DNA of 64,000 bases. Origin: Methyloversatilis sp. Its GTDB lineage: Bacteria; Pseudomonadota; Gammaproteobacteria; Burkholderiales; Rhodocyclaceae. Below the pieces are notes generated by a model that saw only the letters and a program-made list of their open reading frames with translations, was not told the DNA's origin and searched no databases. Below, one piece after another: positions 52,921 through 60,824 of this stretch. The translations under genes and the position numbers were made by a program. The stretch spans positions 246,471 through 310,470 of the forward strand of contig JAEUNO010000015.1 in assembly GCA_016791045.1 (NCBI GenBank), in the 5' to 3' direction. How positions within the stretch are numbered: the first letter of the stretch is position 1; every line of letters starts with the position of its first letter.

Positions 52921-54155
52921 CGGCAGCCTGGCACACCGACGAGGCGGTGGTCGCCCGCGTGCTGGCCGACCTGATCGCCGATGAAATCCGTCGCCTCAGG
53001 CCGGGCGGCAGCGCCCCGCCGCCGCCCTGGCCGGCGCACATGGCGCTGGATGAAACCGGTTTCGGACTCGACTCGCTCGAACGCTACACGGTGGCTGCGG
53101 CGATCGCCGAAATGCTGCAGCTTCACGAATCTTCGATGATCGATGCGCTGCCCGCGGCACGGCAGTTCGGACAGTGGTGTGGGCTCGCCGCGGAAGGGCT
53201 CGCGCAGGCGGGCACGCACCTCACCTTCCGCACCTCCGGCAGCACCGGCACGCCGAAACCGTGCCGCCACGCGCTGCACACACTCGAAGCCGAAGCCGAC
53301 GCGCTGGCCGACTACATCGGGCCGCGCCGGCGGGTGCTGCTGGCCGTTCCGCTGCATCACATCTATGGCTTCATTTTCGGGGTGCTGCTTCCGCCACGGC
53401 TGGGCGCCACCGGCGCGGAAGACATCCGGCAGCTGTCGCCGCTCGCGCTGGACGGCCGGTTGCAGGCGGGCGACCTGATCGTCAGCCACCCGGCGCACTG
53501 GGCGCTGGTCGAGCGCTTCTGCCCGCGGCTGCCCGCCGACGTGGTCGGGATCACGTCGACGGCGCCCTGCCCGGACGCCCTCGCCGACGCGCTGATCTCG
53601 AAAGGTCTGGCGCGCCTGATCCAGATCTACGGCAGTTCCGAAACGGCGGGCATCGGCTGGCGCGATGCCGCCGGCGCGGCCTTCGAACTGATGCCGCACT
53701 GGCAACGCACCGGGCACGACACGGACGCCGGCGACCCGTTGCTGTGCCAGTCATCGGCGGACGGCACGACGGTTCAGGCCGTGCTGCAGGATGTGCTCGA
53801 ATGGCTGCCTGACCGCCACCGCCACTTCCGGCTTGCCGGGCGGCGGGACGAGGCGGTGCAGGTGGCCGGCGTGAATGTGTTTCCGGCCCGGGTGCGCGCC
53901 GTGCTGCTGGAACACCCGCTGGTCGAGGCGTGCGCGGTGCGACGCATGTCGGCCGGGGAAGGCGAGCGCCTGAAGGCCTTCATCGTGCCGCGCGCGGGCG
54001 CGGCCGCCGCCGCGTTACTGCCCGAGCTTGAAGCGTGGGCGCGGGAACGACTGTCCGCGCTGGAATGTCCGCGTGGCTGGACTTTCGGCGACCGGCTTCC
54101 GGTGGATGAGCGTGGCAAGCCCGCAGACTGGTCCATCGCACCGCCGGCGCGTTGA
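52917..54155 (+). CDS. Acyl-CoA/p-coumarate ligase-like adenylate-forming enzyme
   Basis: 412 residues from the GTG that overlaps the ammonia-lyase stop. LTFRTSGSTGTPKPCRH is the phosphate-binding loop and IYGSSETAGIGW the second ANL core motif. The C-terminal domain has FRLAGRRDEAVQVAGVNVFP and ends near DERGKPADW, with the catalytic-type Lys. It is shorter than plant 4-coumarate ligases (about 540 aa), like the compact ligases found with PYP genes. Predicted to activate p-coumarate to the CoA thioester used to load the chromophore onto PYP Cys. Followed by a hairpin and the PYP gene. Confidence 0.85.
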   Translation: MTAAWHTDEAVVARVLADLIADEIRRLRPGGSAPPPPWPAHMALDETGFGLDSLERYTVAAAIAEMLQLHESSMIDALPAARQFGQWCGLAAEGLAQAGTHLTFRTSGSTGTPKPCRHALHTLEAEADALADYIGPRRRVLLAVPLHHIYGFIFGVLLPPRLGATGAEDIRQLSPLALDGRLQAGDLIVSHPAHWALVERFCPRLPADVVGITSTAPCPDALADALISKGLARLIQIYGSSETAGIGWRDAAGAAFELMPHWQRTGHDTDAGDPLLCQSSADGTTVQAVLQDVLEWLPDRHRHFRLAGRRDEAVQVAGVNVFPARVRAVLLEHPLVEACAVRRMSAGEGERLKAFIVPRAGAAAAALLPELEAWARERLSALECPRGWTFGDRLPVDERGKPADWSIAPPAR

Positions 54156-54180
54156 GGCGAGGGCGGCGAACCCCCTCGCC
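54156..54180 (+). terminator. Hairpin between ligase and PYP genes, possible attenuator
   Basis: GGCGAGGG and CCCTCGCC form a perfect 8-bp stem with a 9-nt loop starting at the first base after the ligase stop codon. No T run follows, so it may be an mRNA processing or partial termination site that separates PYP levels from the biosynthetic genes. Two more small palindromes follow before the PYP start: GCGGATCCGC (54185-54194) and CGGCAAAATGCCG (54205-54217). Confidence 0.5.
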
Positions 54181-54308
54181 CAGTGCGGATCCGCTCAAGT
54201 TTGGCGGCAAAATGCCGATACGTAGAACGCTATCTAAAGTAGCCATCGCCTCAGCTTTGGCATCCGGTGCGCCGCGTCGCGGCCGGAGATTCAGACTCAA
54301 GGAGCCCC

Positions 54309-54701
54309 ATGAACACTGAACATACCGTGTCCTTTGCCGACGCAGCCATCCTCGACTTTCTCGAGCGCGCCAGCGATGCCGAACTGGACGGACTGGATTT
54401 CGGCGTCATCGGCATGGATGACGCCTCGCACGTCACGCGCTACAACCGTTTCGAATCGGCTGCCGCAGGGCTTTCGCCCGACCGCGTGCTCGGCCATGCG
54501 CTGTTCACGGTCGTCGCACCGTGCATGAACAACTTCATGATCGCCCAGCGCTTCGAGGATGCGCAGCAGGATGGCAGCGCACTCGACGACACCATCAATT
54601 ACGTGCTGACGCTGCGCATGCGGCCGGTCAAGGTGAAGCTCAGATTGCTCGCCCGACCCGGCAGCGCGCTGCGCTATGTGCTGGTCCACCGCCAGACCTG
54701 A
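54309..54701 (+). CDS. pyp: Photoactive yellow protein (blue-light receptor)
   Basis: 130 residues from ATG 54309 (GGAG upstream), compared with 125 in Halorhodospira halophila PYP. Aligned by eye, the chromophore Cys69 is Cys72 in VVAPCMNN, Tyr42 is Tyr45 and Glu46 is Glu49 in RYNRFES, and Met100 is Met104 in LRMRPVKVK; ELDGLDFGVIGMD matches the N-terminal core. Thr50 and Arg52 of the Halorhodospira protein are Ala53 and Leu55 here. It binds p-coumarate as a Cys thioester and is a soluble PAS-fold photoreceptor. Synthesis genes lie just upstream and c-di-GMP enzymes start 13 bp downstream, so its output is probably c-di-GMP. Confidence 0.95.
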   Translation: MNTEHTVSFADAAILDFLERASDAELDGLDFGVIGMDDASHVTRYNRFESAAAGLSPDRVLGHALFTVVAPCMNNFMIAQRFEDAQQDGSALDDTINYVLTLRMRPVKVKLRLLARPGSALRYVLVHRQT

Positions 54702-54714
54702 CAACGGAGCCCGC

Positions 54715-56025
54715 ATGAGCGCACCGGTAGAACAGGAATACGAAGCGCTGCTGCAGTTCATGTACATGGCCCCGATCGGCCTGGTGCAGACGCTGGCGGA
54801 CGGCGAGATCACCATGGTCAATCCGCTCTGTGCGCAGCTGCTGATGCCGCTGTCCCCGGATGGCCAGCTGGCCAACCTGTTTACGGCACTCGAAGCCGTC
54901 GTGCCCGACCTGCGCCAGCGCGTGCGGGAGTTTCCGGATGCACACGGCACCATCTGCGACGCCCAGCAGGTGCCGATCTCGACCGGCCAGGCGGGCCGCC
55001 GGCAGCATCAGGTGCTGTCGCTGACCCTGCTCAAGCTGGACGCCGAGCGGCTGATGGCCGTGCTGTCTGACGTGACGCAATCGGTCCGCCGGGAGCGCGA
55101 ACTGCGCCAGAGCCAGGCCTGGATCAACACCCTGGCCATCGGCCTGAGCGATTACGCGCTGGTGTCGCTCGACCACCATGGCTGCGTGCAGGACTGGAAC
55201 CCGAGCATCAGCCGGATCACCGGCTTCAGCCGCGAGCAGGTCGAAGGCCGGAGCCTGTCGCTGTTCTACCCGGCCGATGCCATGTCCGACCAGCGTGTGC
55301 TGGATCGCCTGCACGAGGCCGATCTGACCGGCTGGAGCCTGGACGAAGGCTGGTGCGTGCGTGCCGAGGGCGGCCGCTACTGGGGCAGCTGCCTGATCGC
55401 CCCGCTGCACGACAGCGACGATGACCCGTCGGACGAACACGCCTACAGCCTCATCATCCGCGACGTATCGGATCGGCGCGAGGCGGCCGAAGCGATGCTG
55501 AAGGCCGTGTCCTGCGATCACCTGACCGGGTTGTTCAATCGCCGCGCCTTCGTCGAGGCGGCCGAACTCGAAATGCAGCGCTGGGCCCGCTCGCCGAGGC
55601 CGCTGTCGCTGGTGATGATCGATGCCGACCATTTCAAGCGGATCAACGACCAGTACGGGCATGTCACCGGCGACGGCGTGCTGCGCCACATGGCCGCCAG
55701 CATGACCGCGACCTTCCGCGCGATGGACGTGCTGGCGCGCTTCGGCGGCGAGGAATTCATCGTGCTGCTGCCGGATACGTCGCTCGAGGGCGCCGAGCTG
55801 GTGGCACAGCGACTGTGCCGCCTCATCGAGGCCACGCCGGCCGTGGTCGGTGAACATACGGTGCGTTACACGGTCAGTGCCGGTGTCGCGGCCATGGATG
55901 CCGACGCGACCGATTTCGACGCGCTGGTGCAGCGCGCCGACGAGGCGCTCTACGCCGCCAAGGCCAAGGGGCGCAACCGGGTCGAACGCTGGCAACCCGC
56001 CACCCTGCCGGCGGCTGTGCGATGA
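54715..56025 (+). CDS. PAS-PAS-GGDEF diguanylate cyclase
   Basis: 436 residues from ATG 54715. An N-terminal PAS-like domain (about 8-120, with ITMVNPLCAQLLMPL), a second PAS domain (about 132-262, with VQDWNPSISRITGFSREQVE), then a GGDEF domain. The active site is intact: VMIDADHFKRINDQYGHVTG and GGEEF at residues 344-348. The product-inhibition site RxxD is in place (Arg335-Asp338, RAMD). It makes c-di-GMP in the cytoplasm. No membrane segments, so it could bind PYP or other soluble partners. Follows the PYP gene by 13 bp and is ATGA-coupled to the next gene. Confidence 0.93.
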   Translation: MSAPVEQEYEALLQFMYMAPIGLVQTLADGEITMVNPLCAQLLMPLSPDGQLANLFTALEAVVPDLRQRVREFPDAHGTICDAQQVPISTGQAGRRQHQVLSLTLLKLDAERLMAVLSDVTQSVRRERELRQSQAWINTLAIGLSDYALVSLDHHGCVQDWNPSISRITGFSREQVEGRSLSLFYPADAMSDQRVLDRLHEADLTGWSLDEGWCVRAEGGRYWGSCLIAPLHDSDDDPSDEHAYSLIIRDVSDRREAAEAMLKAVSCDHLTGLFNRRAFVEAAELEMQRWARSPRPLSLVMIDADHFKRINDQYGHVTGDGVLRHMAASMTATFRAMDVLARFGGEEFIVLLPDTSLEGAELVAQRLCRLIEATPAVVGEHTVRYTVSAGVAAMDADATDFDALVQRADEALYAAKAKGRNRVERWQPATLPAAVR

Positions 56026-57806
56026 GCGTAGACGTCGATGCGGAGGATCTCCAGCCGCCCAATCTCGAGGCGCTGATCCAGTTCCTCTATCAGGCGCCGA
56101 CCGGCCTGCTGCAGATCCGGCCCGACGGCACGGTGACGATGATGAATCCGCGCTCGGCGCAGCTGCTGATGCCGCTCGCGCGACAGGGCAATCTGGACAA
56201 TCTGTTCGAGGTGCTGGCCGAGGTCGCTCCCGATCTGCGCGCCATGGTCGCCGCCGCCGCCGAACCCGGTGCGCTGGTGTGCGAAGGACTGCGCATGCCG
56301 GTGCTGCCGCCGACGCACAGCCGACGCGTGCTCGGCCTGAGCCTGCTGCGGCTCGACGCCCGCACCATCATGGGCTGCGTCAATGACGTTACGCATGAGG
56401 TGGAACTGGAGCAGCAGCGCCTGGCATCGCGGATGCGTGACGCATCGCGCACCGACAGCCTCACCCAGATGCCGAACCGTGCCGCCGTGCTCGAACGCAT
56501 ACAGCAGGCGCTCGCACGTTCGGAAGATGAAGCCCCGCCCCACTTCGCCGTGCTGTTCATCAACTTCGACCGCTTCAACCGGGTCAATCTGACGCTCGGG
56601 CAGGAAGGCGGCGACCGGCTGCTGCGCATGGTGGCGGAGCGGCTGAACAGCACTGTCCGGCAGCGCGATGCGGTCGGCTTGCCGCACGAATCCCTGCACA
56701 CGACCGCCCGGCTCGGCGGCGATGAATTCGTGCTGCTGCTCGACGGGCTGCGCGACAGCGAGGATGTGCACAGCGTCGCGCAACGGCTGATCGACACGCT
56801 GTCGCGGCCGTATCTGATCAATGGCACCGAAGTCCATATTTCAGCCAGCATCGGCGTCGTGGCCGGCGTGCATACCGCGTCGCTCGCCAACACGGTGCTG
56901 CAGGACGCGAGCCTGGCCATGCAGGAAGCCAAGCGTGCCGGCGGCGGACGCCATGTGCTGTTCACCCCGGCGATCAAGGACAGGGCGACCCGACGCGGCG
57001 TCATGGAGCATGAGCTCAGGCACGCACTCGAACAGAAGGAACTGTTCGTCGTCTACCAGCCCATCGTCGGACTGCCCGAAGCCCGCGTCGCGGGCTTCGA
57101 GGCACTGGTGCGCTGGCAGCACCCGGAGCGCGGTGTCGTGTCGCCGATCGAGTTCATCGAGATCGCCGAAGAGTGCGGCCTGATCGGCGCACTCGGCGAA
57201 TTCGTCCTCAGTTCGGCCTGCCGCCAGCTCATCGCGTGGCAACGACAGTTCGGCCGCGACATGCCGCGCATGATTTCGGTCAATCTTTCGCGCGCCCAGC
57301 TCAATGACGCGGACATCGCCCGTCAGGTCGAACGCGTGCTGCACGCGACCCGCATGCCGGCCGCGTCGCTGCAACTCGAAGTGACTGAAAGCATGGCCGC
57401 CCAGGGCGATGACATCCGCACCCGCCTGCTCGAACTGAAGGCGCTCGGCATCGCCCTCGCGCTGGACGATTTCGGCACCGGCTACTCCTCCCTCGCCTGC
57501 CTCGGCCAGCTGCCGATCGACGTGGTCAAGATCGACCGTTCATTCGTCGCCGACGCCGAAACCAATCTGCACAAGCGCGTCCTGATCGAAGCCACCGTAC
57601 GCGTCGCCCGCAGCCTCGGCATGAGCACCACCGCAGAGGGCGTCGAAACCGACGGTCAGGCCGCCCTGCTCACCACGCTGGGCTGCAACAAGGGCCAGGG
57701 CTACCTGTGGTCCCGCCCCATGACGGCCCGCGCCGCCACGCAGTGGCTGGCTGCACAGAGCGAAGCGAGCCGGGTGGTTGAAGCCGTGCCGGCTGCGGTG
57801 CGGTGA
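56022..57806 (+). CDS. PAS-GGDEF-EAL protein, predicted c-di-GMP phosphodiesterase
   Basis: 594 residues. The N-terminal PAS-like domain (about 14-125, with VTMMNPRSAQLLMPL) is a close paralogue of the one in the preceding cyclase. GGDEF is present at residues 232-236, but the metal-binding Asp of the upstream DxD-type segment is Asn (LFINFDRFNRVN) and no RxxD inhibition site is seen, so cyclase activity is doubtful. The EAL domain looks complete: GFEALVRW (Glu360), ISVNLSRAQL, LEVTES, LDDFGTGYSS, VKIDRSFV, TAEGVE and QGYLWSRP. Predicted to break down c-di-GMP, opposing the upstream enzyme. Confidence 0.92.
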   Translation: MSVDVDAEDLQPPNLEALIQFLYQAPTGLLQIRPDGTVTMMNPRSAQLLMPLARQGNLDNLFEVLAEVAPDLRAMVAAAAEPGALVCEGLRMPVLPPTHSRRVLGLSLLRLDARTIMGCVNDVTHEVELEQQRLASRMRDASRTDSLTQMPNRAAVLERIQQALARSEDEAPPHFAVLFINFDRFNRVNLTLGQEGGDRLLRMVAERLNSTVRQRDAVGLPHESLHTTARLGGDEFVLLLDGLRDSEDVHSVAQRLIDTLSRPYLINGTEVHISASIGVVAGVHTASLANTVLQDASLAMQEAKRAGGGRHVLFTPAIKDRATRRGVMEHELRHALEQKELFVVYQPIVGLPEARVAGFEALVRWQHPERGVVSPIEFIEIAEECGLIGALGEFVLSSACRQLIAWQRQFGRDMPRMISVNLSRAQLNDADIARQVERVLHATRMPAASLQLEVTESMAAQGDDIRTRLLELKALGIALALDDFGTGYSSLACLGQLPIDVVKIDRSFVADAETNLHKRVLIEATVRVARSLGMSTTAEGVETDGQAALLTTLGCNKGQGYLWSRPMTARAATQWLAAQSEASRVVEAVPAAVR

Positions 57807-57994
57807 GGGGTTGGGGGGATACGGATAGTGCTGCTAGACGCGACGTAAGTGCTGCCCTGGAAATCGTCTGCTGATCGCTCGCCACGACGCTCTGCTGCGC
57901 TACGAGGCAGCGTTAGAAGCGCACACCATGACCTTGCTCTCGCGCGTGTAGACGAGAGGGTGTCTAGAAAACCCGGGGCGATTCAGTGCATCGT

Positions 57995-58456
57995 CTAGCG
58001 CACGGGCACTGTCACCCTCAGATGGCGGCATGAATAGCGCTGCTGTACCCAGGACACGGCAAAGGTTTCAGAAACCTCGTACCAGTTGCCGCCTGGATGG
58101 CCACCACCGTGGTTCTCCCCCATGCAGGAGCATTCGCAATGAAAGCCTGCCGCGTTCCAGCATACCGGAGCGCATTTCTGGTGCTCCCGGTACAACTGGA
58201 TCACGTAGACCTCATGGTGTCGTCTCAGCGCAAGTTTGATCACGCTGTCGAACCACGCAGTCGGAATTTCCCAGGCCTTGAACTGCGCGCACCAGTCAGG
58301 CTTCAAGCGTCGGCCATCTCGCAGCCACTCCATATTCCCTTCGGCGAATGGAATACGCGCCAGGATCGGGAGGGGCTTGTTGCGTTTGAATATGACGGGG
58401 ATATTTCCCTGACGCCAGAGATCTTTCAGTTTCGAGTCACTCAGATCCTGTGACAT
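57995..58456 (-). CDS. Unknown Cys/His-rich protein
   Basis: 153 residues. I do not recognise it. The centre has CAPVCWNAAGFHCECSCMG and then ENHGGGHPGGNWYEVS: five Cys and three His within about 30 residues, a likely metal-binding site. The N-terminal half is Trp-rich and basic (LWRQGNIPVIFKRNKPLP, WEIPTAWFDSVI). There is no signal peptide or membrane segment. It is the last gene of a minus-strand group with less GC-rich DNA than the core, next to the XRE-ImmA gene, and probably belongs to the mobile or defence island. Confidence 0.65.
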   Translation of the reverse strand: MSQDLSDSKLKDLWRQGNIPVIFKRNKPLPILARIPFAEGNMEWLRDGRRLKPDWCAQFKAWEIPTAWFDSVIKLALRRHHEVYVIQLYREHQKCAPVCWNAAGFHCECSCMGENHGGGHPGGNWYEVSETFAVSWVQQRYSCRHLRVTVPVR

Positions 58457-58476
58457 GAGGGACTCGCCACCCTGGC

Positions 58477-58725
58477 TCAGCGCTGCTTGTTGGCTTGCGA
58501 CAGGACCGAGGCCGCCAGTTCCTTCGTCTCTTTAGCGTATCGGTCGCTGGCCAAAACGCGTGCGGCCTTGTCTTCCATCTTGGCACCTGTCTGTTTGTCG
58601 CCACTGCGCTGAGACAGTGCCGAAGCGGCCAAGCTCTTGGCTATCTGCGACGAACTACAGTTTTGCAGCGTTTCCGACGCCAGTCGACCAATTCGTAATG
58701 ACGTCTGCTTCGTGTTCTTGGACAT
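58477..58725 (-). CDS. Small unknown helical protein
   Basis: 82 residues from ATG 58725 with AAAGGAG upstream; the frame continues further up without a ribosome site. Ser/Ala/Lys-rich and predicted helical: LRIGRLASETLQNCSSSQIA, then KTQ-like linker and KETKELAASVLSQANKQR. The segment AKSLAASALSQR and the C-terminal ELAASVLSQANKQ are similar, so the protein may be two copies of one short repeat. I do not know the family. It lies between the Cys/His-rich gene and the XRE-ImmA gene in one minus-strand run. Confidence 0.7.
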   Translation of the reverse strand: MSKNTKQTSLRIGRLASETLQNCSSSQIAKSLAASALSQRSGDKQTGAKMEDKAARVLASDRYAKETKELAASVLSQANKQR

Positions 58726-58741
58726 CGCTGCTCCTTTCACA

Positions 58742-59950
58742 TCAGGATTTGGAAACTGGCCGGAACGGCACCACCTTACTGCCTTGGGCCGGTTGGTCAT
58801 CAACCGGCTTCTGGGTTGCTTTCAGTCGCGCAAACTCCACGATATTGGTTTCGCCCTGGAAGTAGCCTTCGGGCAGTCCGGCGAGTGCTTCAACGTCGCC
58901 CGCAGCCAGTCCGATGTGCCTGGGGATGGCTTCTAAGGGCATGACCTTCTCTCCGACGAGCAGATCAATGGTGCGACGAAGCAGGCGTGGCTGCTCTGGT
59001 CGACGGTCCTCGTCTCCGGGTTCAGATTTCGCACCCCACCTAGCAGAGCGACGCTTGAAAAGCATCAGAGCGCCATCCTCATCCAGCAACTCAAGAGCCT
59101 TCAGCCGCATGATGATCGCCGCTGCCGACACGCCCCAACGTCGCTTCAACAGCAACAAGTCATCCAGAGTCGGTGGCACACGAACTTCGCTGGCGAACGT
59201 TTCGGCGGGCAGCAAAAAAGCACCTGCGAAGCGGTGTGCCTGCGCTTCCATCATTTTGTGGCGCGCGTTGTCTGTCGTGCGCTGAATGTGACGATGCAGG
59301 ATTAGATGCCCGACCTCGTGGGCAAGATCGAAGCGACTGCGGTACCCATTGTTTTTGTCGGCGGACAAAAGAATGAGCGGTCGCCCCAGTGCTTCACTCC
59401 AAGCCGACAGCCCTTCGATCTGAGCGATGCCGGTTTCTTCTCGGACGACGATCACTCCAGCGCCTTCCACGGCCAGCGCCAAGTCTTGAATCGCCGAACG
59501 GCCCAAGCGCCACAGGTCCCGGCATTCGCTGGCAGCCTTCTCGATGTCCTCGTTAGTGATCTCTTCTGGATCGGTGTAATCGCGAGAGGGCAAATTGACA
59601 TCGGGGTAGTCAACGTACTCCATCAGAGCAGCCGCCACGTCTTGGGCCCACTCAAGGCGGGCCTCAAGCATGGCTCGTGCAGCGACGTGTGCTGACGCAT
59701 TGCTGCGGAAAAGCGGCAACGACAACTTCGCCCCGGGCGCACGCGTAAACCATTCCGGCGAAACGTTGACCACGCCAGCAAGGCGTTCAAGCGCATCACG
59801 CTCGGGCGCTTGTGTTCCTGCGCGCCACTTACTGATGGTTGCCGGAGACACATCGACCATCGAAGCCAGCTGGACTTGAGTCAGACGCCGGGCCGCAAGA
59901 ATCTGTCCAAGTCGATCTTTCTGAAATCCTTGTACACCGCCCCTGCTCAT
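58742..59950 (-). CDS. XRE-HTH plus ImmA/IrrE metallopeptidase protein
   Basis: 402 residues. An N-terminal XRE helix-turn-helix (QILAARRLTQVQLASMVDVS, ISKWRAGTQAPERDALERLA, about residues 10-70) is joined to an ImmA/IrrE zinc peptidase domain with FDLAHEVGHLILHRH (HExxH). Such proteins cleave or control a repressor or toxin, in prophages, ICEs and defence loci. The C-terminal 110 residues are not recognised. Coupled by ATGA to the 218-residue gene upstream, which suggests the two products form one toxin-antitoxin or defence unit. Confidence 0.9.
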   Translation of the reverse strand: MSRGGVQGFQKDRLGQILAARRLTQVQLASMVDVSPATISKWRAGTQAPERDALERLAGVVNVSPEWFTRAPGAKLSLPLFRSNASAHVAARAMLEARLEWAQDVAAALMEYVDYPDVNLPSRDYTDPEEITNEDIEKAASECRDLWRLGRSAIQDLALAVEGAGVIVVREETGIAQIEGLSAWSEALGRPLILLSADKNNGYRSRFDLAHEVGHLILHRHIQRTTDNARHKMMEAQAHRFAGAFLLPAETFASEVRVPPTLDDLLLLKRRWGVSAAAIIMRLKALELLDEDGALMLFKRRSARWGAKSEPGDEDRRPEQPRLLRRTIDLLVGEKVMPLEAIPRHIGLAAGDVEALAGLPEGYFQGETNIVEFARLKATQKPVDDQPAQGSKVVPFRPVSKS

Positions 59951-60603
59951 GATCCTGTTCCGTCTTTGTCTTGCTGTTTGCCAACGTTCCTCTTCAGCTT
60001 CGGTACAGCCAAATCGTCTTGGCCCGCCGTCGGCTGCTGTTCGTATCGCTTGATGAATGTGCCAATGGGTTCCCGGAAAAGCCAGCCCTGCATGTAGCGA
60101 TCAGGGACTGCAATTTCGATGGAGACGGGAGTGTCCGGCCGGCTGTGCAGTGATCCCGCAAAGCAGGCCACGATGAACACAACCGCTTGGGACGGCTCCA
60201 CGTAGCCAGAAAAAAGTCCGGGTTGAACCAGTGGCTCGATGGCAGCGTTTGCCAGCGACATCTGTTTTCGGGTTTCGCTACGCCGCCCGCTGTTCCAGAC
60301 CCCATATTTGGTGTTGAACCGCGCCAAGATGAAGATCCCAGCCCGGCCTGTGACTATCTGATTGCCGCGCAGCGGGGAAGGAGAGGCGTCCGCAACGGCG
60401 AGTGCGCGATGGAAGGACTCATTCATATGGAAGTGGCGCAACTGACCAACCACACTGGGCAAGTGCCCGTCATCCATCCCTCGCGCTGCCGCATAGGCAC
60501 GTTGAGCGCCGACCAGCTTGGCTTCTTCGAGGCTCATGACAAGCTCACGCGGGATATTCCGCACGAGCAGGTCATGGATCGTTTCTTGGATCGGCTGGGT
60601 CAT
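59947..60603 (-). CDS. Unknown protein paired with XRE-ImmA gene
   Basis: 218 residues from ATG 60603, chosen because GGAG lies six bases upstream; an ATG at 60618 has no such site. No family recognised. Visible pieces are EETIHDL-like QETIHDLLVRNIPRELVMSL at the N-terminus, RHFHMNESFHRALA, GIFILARFNTKYGVWNSGRR, and a predicted strand pair with VVFIVACFAG. There are no membrane helices. The ATGA overlap with the XRE-ImmA gene implies joint action; in RosmerTA-type defence pairs an ImmA-like protein is the antitoxin and its neighbour the toxin, which would fit, but this is not shown. Confidence 0.7.
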   Translation of the reverse strand: MTQPIQETIHDLLVRNIPRELVMSLEEAKLVGAQRAYAAARGMDDGHLPSVVGQLRHFHMNESFHRALAVADASPSPLRGNQIVTGRAGIFILARFNTKYGVWNSGRRSETRKQMSLANAAIEPLVQPGLFSGYVEPSQAVVFIVACFAGSLHSRPDTPVSIEIAVPDRYMQGWLFREPIGTFIKRYEQQPTAGQDDLAVPKLKRNVGKQQDKDGTGS

Positions 60604-60652
60604 TGGCAACTCCGTCATCAGATTTTGTTCTAACGGATTCTATAATCAAATA

Positions 60653-60776
60653 GTTTCGTTTAAAACGTTTTTTTAAAAATCGATGCAGTTTAAGCCGTAT
60701 TACTCACAGTTTGTAGCGCACCCAGCGCATCGCCTGCCAGCGGCGAGGCCGGGAGACATGGAAAAATGTTTCGTTT
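60653..60776. repeat. GTTTCGTTT direct repeats upstream of abiE
   Basis: GTTTCGTTT occurs at 60653-60661 and 60768-60776 in the AT-rich 221-bp gap between the divergent 218-residue gene and abiEi. The first copy is part of the palindrome CGTTTAAAACG (60657-60667), and the second pairs with CGAAA at 60784-60788 (TTTCG, 10 nt, CGAAA). AbiEi-type antitoxins bind repeats in their own promoter, so these may be operator sites. Low confidence. Confidence 0.4.
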
Positions 60777-60824
60777 TATCTTCCGAAAGTTTAATTCGAC
60801 GAAATAAAGGAACATACTTCAACC

